From: Erythroxylum novogranatense
Taxonomy: Eukaryota > Streptophyta > Magnoliopsida > Malpighiales > Erythroxylaceae
Direction of reading: 5' to 3'
Length of the DNA: 64,000 nucleotides
Assembly (NCBI GenBank): GCA_029891385.1
Contig: CM057227.1
Span: 92,900,818-92,964,817, forward strand
Shown here: positions 57,973 through 64,000 of the stretch, piece by piece
How positions within the stretch are numbered: position 1 is the stretch's first letter
Layout: each line of letters opens with the position of its first letter
Translations under genes and position numbers: made by a program
The notes under the pieces: model-generated
The model's input: the letters and a program-made list of their open reading frames with translations, nothing else
What the model was told of the DNA's origin: nothing
Database searches by the model: none

Positions 57973-58106
57973 AGCTCACCTGGTCGGACTAATCTCTAGT
58001 TGTGTTTCATTTTCTCGAAGTCATTTTTTCGAAGTCAATTTTCGTGTTTATGTTCTTTGTTTCAGACATATAGTAGGGTTAGGTGTTACTCGTGGTCGAC
58101 CGAGCC
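57973..58106. other. Spacer after the opposite-strand ORF
   Basis: No coding sequence. It includes T-rich runs downstream of the stop codon that could serve as a 3' end region for the opposite-strand transcript. Confidence 0.4.
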
Positions 58107-58484
58107 GAGGTCCCAAGGATCTTGTCTTGGCGACCGATCGACCGTAGTTGATCTATGGAGATACTGAGCGAGGTCCCAAGGATCTTGTCTTGGCGACCGA
58201 TCGACCGTAGTCGATTGATGAAGATACCGAGCGAGGTCCCAAGGATCTTGTCTTGGCGACCGATCGACCGTAGTTGATCTATGGAGATACCGAGCAAGGT
58301 CTCAAGGATCTTATCTTGGCGACCGATCGACCGTAGTCGATCTATGGAGATACCGAGCGAGGTCCCAAGGATCTTATCTTAGCGACCGATCGACCGTAGT
58401 CAATCTATGGAGATACCGAGTGAGGTCCCAAGGATCTTGCCTTGGCGACCGATCGACCGTAGTCAATCTATGGAGATACTGAGC
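58107..58484. repeat. Six tandem copies of a 63-bp unit
   Basis: Units begin at 58107, 58170, 58233, 58296, 58359 and 58422, exactly 63 bases each, starting GAGGTCCCAAGGATCTTGTC and containing GACCGATCGACCGTAGT. A few substitutions distinguish the copies. The array lies between the 3' end of pol and the opposite-strand ORF. Confidence 0.97.
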
Positions 58485-58673
58485 GATGGTTGATCTGATT
58501 TTTTACTCTGCCACAATGGAATTTTTTATTACCAAGAAATCTGAAAATCCCTTTATTGATGATAACGAGGGCGTGGGCCGTTAAAAAACCTGCCTGGCAG
58601 GGATAGGAAAAAGGTACCCACAAGTTTTGTACAAAAACATTATTGAACTAACATTAATCAAACTAAGACTTAT
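58485..58673. other. Non-coding sequence between repeat array and pol stop
   Basis: AT-rich, no open frame. It is the 3' untranslated part of the Tat gag-pol transcript. Confidence 0.5.
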
Positions 58674-59990
58674 CTATTGGTAGAACGCCTTTAGGTTTCG
58701 GGAGTTCCACGGCCTTGGTAGAATTTTCCCTTTCGCATCACGTAGGATGTAAGAACCATGCCTGACTTGCTTAATCACTCGATAAGGTCCTTCCCACGTC
58801 TGTCCGAGCTTTCCAGGATGCTTCCCAGCCGCCTCGGCCTTTCATAGGATGTAACCACCTACCTTTACATCGCTCGGCTTGACCCTTCTGTTGTAGAATT
58901 TGGTTGCCTTTTGCTTGATGGCTTCCGAACGAGCGGCTGCCCTTTCTCTATCCTCACTGAGGAGAACGAGTTCCGCTTTGCGTGCTTCATCATTCCACTC
59001 TTCTTCATAGCCCGACAGCCTTTGATTATGCAATGCCACCTCTACTGGGACTAGGGCTTCTGCCCCGAAGGTCATCCTGAACGGTGTTTCCCCTGTGGCT
59101 CCGTTCGGTGTGGTTCTGTATGCCCACAATACTTCGTCTAGTTCTTCCACCCAGGTCTTTCGGCCATCTAGGCGCTTCTTGAGGGCACTCATTATCTTTT
59201 TATTGGCGTTCTCCGCAAGTCCATTGCTTTGGGGATGAGCTACTGAAGTCAGTTGTAGTTTGATTTTTAGTCGGTCGCAGAAGTCTCTAAATTTTTCGTT
59301 ATCGAATTGCCGACCGTTATCTGTAACCAACACCATAGGCATCCCGAAGCGACATAGTATATTTTTCTTTACGAAACTTTCTACCTTCCCCTCGGTGATT
59401 GTACCGACCGACTCTGCTTCTACCCACTTAGTGAAGTATTCCACTGCCACTATCAGCAATTTCTTTTATCCGGGACCGAGAGGGAAGGGCCCCAGTATAT
59501 CCATTCCCCATTGAGTGAAAGGAATAGGATGACTCACGATTTGCATCCTCTCGGTCGACTGATGAGATAGGCTGCTATTTCTCTGGCAGGCCTCACATCG
59601 GTCGACCTTCTCTTGGCAGTCTTTTCTCATTGTCGGCCAGTAGTACCCCTATCTGATCAGTCTGTGAGCCAACATTCTTCCTTCTTCATGATTTCCGCAC
59701 ATCCCTTCGTGGACCTCGGCCATTGCCTGTTCGGTTTCTTCTTCGTTCAAGCATCGAAGCAGCGGCCAGTCGTAAGACCGCTTATATAGAGTACCATTAA
59801 CGACTGTGTACTCGGCTGCCTTTATTCTTAGTTTCTTGGCCTCCGATGCGTCTTCTGGTTGTTTTCCTTCTAAAAGGTACTGCACAATCGGTTCCGTCCA
59901 ACCCGACCGACCGATACTTATGTTGTGAACTTCCTCGACTTTTTGAATGCTAGGCCGAACCAGTCGTTCGATTAGAACATTGTTTATTGC
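58674..59990 (-). pseudogene. Tat element: integrase
   Basis: Minus-strand gypsy integrase. Zinc-binding residues are seen in EVHEGMCGNHEEGRMLAHRL (near 59700) and, after an in-frame stop, in a CEACQ motif. The core begins LIVAVEYFTKWVEAE: the expected AVDYFTKW aspartate is glutamate (codon 59439-59441). VTDNGRQFDN and PQSNGLAENANKKI keep the second aspartate and the glutamate. ALKKRLDGRKTWVEELDEVL and WAYRTTPNGATGETPF follow. A TGA at 58842, probably from an arginine codon, precedes KAEAAGKHPGKLGQTWEGPY and the pol stop TAG at 58674-58676. Confidence 0.9.
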
Positions 59991-60420
59991 ATCACGGTCG
60001 GAAGCCATTTTGGCGAGTGCATTCGCTTTAGCGTTTTGAGCTCGTTCTATTCTGCTGATTGAGTACTGTTCGAAATTGCTCAACTCCTGCTTTACCAGCT
60101 CCAGGTACCTGATCATGTTGTTCCCCTTGGCCTCATACTGCCCGATGACTTAGCCGACCACTACTTGGCTGTCACTATACACCTCCAGATGCTTTATTTT
60201 CATCTCCCTAGCCAGCTGGAGGCCGGCTATCAGGGCCTCGTATTCTGCTTCGTTATTGGAGGCCTTGAACTCGAGCCGAAGGGCATATTCCACATTTTCT
60301 TCATTGTGCGGGCTGATCAGCACTACTCCTGCTCCGCATCCCTCGGCATTGGACGACCCGTCAACAAACAAGTTCGAGTGGAGGGCGCTTGTCTTCAGTG
60401 GGTTGGCTCATCTCTGCGAT
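59991..60420 (-). pseudogene. Tat element: second (archaeal-type) RNase H
   Basis: A second RNase H lies between the usual gypsy RNase H and the integrase. It reads MFVDGSSNAEGCGAGVVLIS, then ASNNEAEYEALIAGLQLARE and EVYSDSQVVVG, and, past a stop near 60150, ends with RAQNAKANALAKMAS. Three acidic active-site positions (VDG, NEAEYEAL, SDSQ) are present. The last one, usually aspartate in ADALAK, is asparagine. An extra RNase H of this type at this place is diagnostic of the Tat lineage in plants. Confidence 0.85.
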
Positions 60421-60828
60421 GAAATCTGCCAACATCTGCGCTTTGATGGTCGTCCGGGGTTTGTATTGTATGCCGAACTCCCCCAGCTCTACCGCCCACT
60501 TTATTAGTCAACCCGAAGTTTCGGGCTTTTGTAGGCATTGCCTGAGGGGTTGGTCGGTCCATACCTCAATGGTATGACTTTGGAAGTAAGGCCTTAGCTT
60601 CCTGGCTGCCATTATCAGGGAGAGGGCTAGTTTCTCTATGGGCGTATATCGCGTTTCCGGTCCGGTCAACACTTTGCTGACGTAGTAAATAGGGTGTTGT
60701 TCGCTTCCCTCCGATCGAATAAGTACCGCGCTGATAGACCCCTCCGTAACCGCCAAATATAAGATCAGGTTCTCCCCCTCTACTGGGCTTTACAGGATAG
60801 ACGGGCTGGACAAGTATTGCTTTAAGTG
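60421..60828 (-). pseudogene. Tat element: gypsy RNase H
   Basis: The ordinary gypsy RNase H, connected to the reverse transcriptase. At 60756-60508 the frame reads AVTEGSISAVLIRSEGSEQH, PIYYVSKVLTGPETRYTPIE and VWTDQPLRQCLQKPETSG. The acidic residue normally found near the start (a D before the AVxEGA-type block) lies in a disrupted stretch near 60760-60830. With a second RNase H present, loss here may have been tolerated (inference). Confidence 0.8.
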
Positions 60829-61764
60829 TTAAAAAGCTTTCTCGCATTCGTCCGGCCATTGGAATTGGGTTACGTTCGCCTTCCTCAAGATTTTGAAAAA
60901 TGGGAGGCACTTATCTCCCAATCTGGAGATGAACCTGCTTAGAGAGACTATCCGACCGGTTAACACCTGCACTTCTTTTAAGCATTGGGGTGAGGGCATT
61001 CGGATGATGGCTTCAATCTTCTCTGGATTAGCCTCAATCCCGCGTTCAGTGATCATAAACCTTAGGAATTTTTCGGATGCCACCCCGAAAACACATTTTT
61101 CCGGGTTCAGCTTCATCTGAAATTTATTCAGGGTCTGGAAAACCTCCTTGAGATCTTCCACATACTCCGTGGCTGTCTTACTTTTGACCACCATATCATC
61201 CACATACGCTTCCACCGACCGGCCGATCTGTTTCTTAAAGACTTCCATGATGAGTTTTTGATAGGTCGTCCCCGCATTCTTCAAGCCAAAAGGCATTACT
61301 TGATAGCAATATGTGCCTTGATCGGTTATAAATGCGGTCTTTTTTTCTTCTTCCAGACTCATTTGAATCTTGTGATAGCCCGAGAAAGCGTCCAGGAAGC
61401 TGAGAAGTTCATGCCCTGAGCTAGAGTCTACCAGGTGGTCGATCTTGGGCAATGGGAAACTGTCCTTTGGACATGCTTTGCTCAAATCAGTGAAATCTAT
61501 ACACATTCTCCACTTCCCGTTCTTCTTTTTCACTAAAACCACATTGGCGAGCCATTCAGGGTACTTGACTTCTCGGATGAACCCGGCCTCGAGTAACTTC
61601 TCTACTTCTTTCTCGATCACCCCTTGTCGCTCCTTACTGTGCCATCGCTTCTTTTGTCTGATCGGCTTGTAGTCATGCCAAATTCCGAGGGGGTGCGACG
61701 CAACTGATCGAGAAATTCCGGGCATGTCGCTCGGCACCCAAGCGAAGATCGATCTATTTTTCAC
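60829..61764 (-). pseudogene. Tat element: reverse transcriptase
   Basis: A 311-codon open frame covering the whole fingers-palm part of a gypsy reverse transcriptase. Residues 40-75 read WHSKERQGVIEKEVEKLLEA and GFIREVKYPEWLANVV. LLSFLDAFSGYH holds the first catalytic aspartate at residue 125. QVMPFGLKNAGTTYQKLI follows at about 155. YVDD at 187-190 (AYVDDMVVKS) is intact. CVFGVASEKFLRFMITERGI and PSPQCLKEVQVLTGRI follow. This is the best preserved domain of the element. The frame has no ATG of its own in vivo; it is an internal part of gag-pol. Confidence 0.93.
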
Positions 61765-62490
61765 CAGACAGTCTGTGATCTCTTTAACTAGGTTATCCTG
61801 CAGCTCGGAGCCTAGGTTTGTGTATTTAGAAGGGTCGGCTTCGTCCAGTCCGACTCGTTATGTTTCTTCCACTGGGTTCATCCTATCCATGTCCTCGTCG
61901 GCTCTCACATCAAGGGAGCTCGTCAGGACTACCGCCCCGTCTAATGTCTTCATTTCTGCTAAATAACATTCCCTAGCAATTCTCTGTTGGCCCCTGACAA
62001 CACCGACTCCTTGGAGTGTCGGGAACTTCATAACTTGGTAGTAGGTGGAGACGACTGATCTGAGGGCATTTTGAGTAGCCCGCCCGATTATTGCATTGTA
62101 CGCCCCTTGAAACTTCACTTTCAAATGCACCCGGGTGGACAGATAGACTGACGCCCCGGTTACGCCTTTGATAGGATCGTCTATAGGTAGTAGTAGGTCT
62201 TTGGGTACCTTCATCTGCTTAAAGGCCTCGTAGTACAACAAATCGACCGAGCTGCCCGTATCAATCATCACCCGCTTCACCTCGTAACCGTCCATGTTCA
62301 AATTTACCACAAGTGCATCATCATGAGGGCAACTTACTCCGTCGAGATCGGACTCATCGAATGATATCGTCCCGTCGTTCTCCCTCGGCTTTTTGGTGGA
62401 TGAGTCTCTGCCGACCTGTTTGGCATACCTTTTTCTCCCTGTAGTGGTGGATCCTCCTGCTGCATTTCCACCGAATATCATGTTAATGAC
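61765..62490 (-). pseudogene. Tat element: aspartic protease
   Basis: The frame at 62481-61858 contains VMIDTGSSVDLLYYEAFKQM, with the DTG catalytic triplet at residues 74-76. It continues VYLSTRVHLKVKFQGAYNAI and IGRATQNALRSVVSTYYQVM, then KFPTLQGVGVVRGQQRIARE, the standard Tat-lineage protease and linker to reverse transcriptase. A stop near 61857 precedes the reverse transcriptase frame. It would cleave the Gag-Pol polyprotein. Confidence 0.9.
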
Positions 62491-63995
62491 CCCAGTCGGT
62501 CGGTCGTCTTGTTGCCCGGTGTTTCTGTCATTTCTTTCCCTCGATCGCCCTCTCTCTTCTCTTCGATTATCTGTGGTCGCATTCTGCCTCCCTCCATCAT
62601 TCCTGTCATTTTGTCTCGAGGGCGGTTGCCTATTGTGTTACCGACCTGGCCTGCGCTGATTATCCCGATCGGCATTTTGTTCGTGCCTCATGAATCGGCC
62701 TAACCTTCCCCTTTGTATGAGGAATTCGATTTCTCTTTTCAACTGCCAGCAATCTTCCGTATCATGGCCGACCTCTTTGTGAAAACGGCAATATAAATTG
62801 GGGTTCCTATCCTTATAGGGGGTCTTCATTTTATTGGGTTCTCGGATAGTTTCCCCATCCGCTTTCATGGTCGTTAGAACTTCTGCATATCGCCTGTTGA
62901 GCGGGGTGAACTTCTGTTGATTTCCCTGTCGATCGGTCGTTCTTCTCCAGCTCGACTGGCCTTTTTGCCGCTTGTGCGAATTGCTCGTCCTATCGTTTGG
63001 CGAGCGATAATACGTCCGACGCCTCGTATTTTTCAGCACTTCTTCAAGCTGAATATACCTATCCGCCCTGTTTCTTATTTCCTGAACGGATCGGGGTTGA
63101 TCGAGGGCTAACGACTTCTTGAACTGCTCATCCCTCGTATTATTCATAAGCGCGGCCAACATGGACGAACAAGTGAGGTTGGGGACTTCGACCGCTTCGT
63201 TATTAAATCAAGTGATGAATTCCCGCAAGCTTTCATTCCTTCCTTAGGTAAGTTGCATTACCTCCAAAGCTGTCTTCTGCGGCCGCTTACTAGTGGCGAA
63301 CTGGTTCAGGAATAACAACCTGAAATCTTCGAAGCATGTGATACAGTTCGGGGGTAAGTTGTTGAACCATCGCCTAGCTCCCTCTTGGAAGGCCATGTAG
63401 AAAGCCTTACATTGGATAGCGTCCGGAACACAATGTAGATTCATCATGGACTGGAAATGTTGCAAGTAATCCAGGGGGTCGGTCTTCCCAGTGTATTTCT
63501 CGGGGGTCGGTATTTTTATGCCGGGTGCCGGGAGGTTATCCAAGATTTTTGGAGTAAAGGGAGAGCTGTACTGCGACGTCAGGCGATCTGGACGGAAGCT
63601 CATAGCTGCATTAATCCGATCGTCCATGATTTTTTCTAAGGCTTCGGTTGGGCGATGATCGGTCGTCATCTTTGGTTTGCGGGCATTTGCGTCTGAAGGC
63701 ATTTGATTATTCTTGTTGGTTGAGACTGAAAAATTTGGCGGATCAACAGATCAGCAGCTTCCTCGATCTGTTTTCAGGTCAGGGTAGTGTGTACAGTCGG
63801 AAGGGGATCTGCACCCGGTCGGAGTTGGATATTTGGGTGCGTATTGAACGCGGCGTTATCCTCCAAAGCTACGCTCTGTTCTTCTTTTTCCAAGGTTTGA
63901 GGCTGTGGTTGATCGTTAGGATCTGAGGATTCCATGCGTGAAACATGTGGTACAGGCGGCAGAGTTGCAGGTAGCTGAAAACCTATGCGTTGCAC
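62491..63995 (-). pseudogene. Tat element: gag
   Basis: Three minus-strand stretches form gag. 63995-63774 is an N-terminal proline- and glutamine-rich section continuing toward the window edge. 63702-63244 holds the capsid part (IPTPEKYTGKTDPLDYLQHF, QCKAFYMAFQEGARRWFNNL, CFEDFRLLFLNQF). 63162-62638 holds SVQEIRNRADRYIQLEEVL and the zinc-finger motif YCRFHKEVGHDTEDCW at residues 124-139, a CX2HX4HX4C pattern typical of this lineage. Two in-frame stops (TAA and TGA near 63245 and 63205) separate the second and third stretches. The gag start and the 5' LTR are outside the window. Confidence 0.9.
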
Positions 63996-64000
63996 CGCCA

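Noticed and set aside
58079..58297. 21-residue repeat protein on the minus strand
   Set aside because: Translation of the 63-bp tandem array, which happens to lack stops in one frame.

Overview
This window is repeat-dominated nuclear DNA from a flowering plant, most likely a eudicot; the species cannot be named from the sequence alone. Non-coding DNA is AT-rich. Nearly all recognisable coding sequence belongs to LTR retrotransposons, both Ty1/copia and Ty3/gypsy, with primer-binding sites matching initiator tRNA-Met (TGGTATCAGAG). There is also one CACTA transposase remnant and two short exon fragments resembling the plastid-division gene PDV1. I see no intact host gene, no tRNA or rRNA gene and no CRISPR array.

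Layout. 1-445: end of a Tekay/Del-like gypsy RNase H. 453-6.5 kb: a minus-strand copia element (Angela-like) with a 2.1-kb 3' LTR and no 5' LTR. 6.54-10.13 kb: two opposed fragments of long Tekay-type LTRs carrying two arrays of a 24-bp repeat. 10.13-33.56 kb: a degenerate plus-strand copia element split by a nested stack. In its gag/pol sits a long solo LTR on the minus strand (10605-29499, duplicated site AAGTT). In that LTR sits a minus-strand Sirevirus-like copia element (11190-26953, site CCTGT) with an extra ORF downstream of pol. In the 5' LTR of that element sit two further insertions: a palindrome-ended LTR-like element (20430-23540, site CTATA) and another solo LTR (23962-26938, site CATTT).

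33.6-35.1 kb: AT-rich DNA with a candidate MITE. 35135-39939: a complete but dead chromovirus-type gypsy element (CRM-like, site GTGTT) inserted at the PDV1-like exon fragment. 40.1-43.5 kb: AT-rich, with a second PDV1-like fragment. 43.48-44.75 kb: CACTA transposase remnant.

44786 to beyond 64000: a Tat-lineage gypsy element on the minus strand (3' LTR 44786-45220; gag, protease, reverse transcriptase, RNase H, second RNase H and integrase at 63995-58674). Between its pol and its 3' LTR lies an opposite-strand ORF of the 'putative gypsy type transposon' family with its own promoter-like sequence and a frame-consistent 80-bp intron. That ORF is cut by a complete 9.67-kb Angela-like copia element (47531-57198, site TCCAG).

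The insertions give a relative time order: host copia, then Tekay LTR, then Sirevirus-like element, then the two LTR insertions; and CACTA, then Tat, then Angela. All coding regions carry stops, frameshifts or lost catalytic residues, so none looks autonomous. The least ordinary structures are the palindromic LTR-like element, an array of AAGTCGACTT palindromes phased at about 21 bp in the Angela-like leader, and splice-like donor and acceptor sites kept in three long LTRs.
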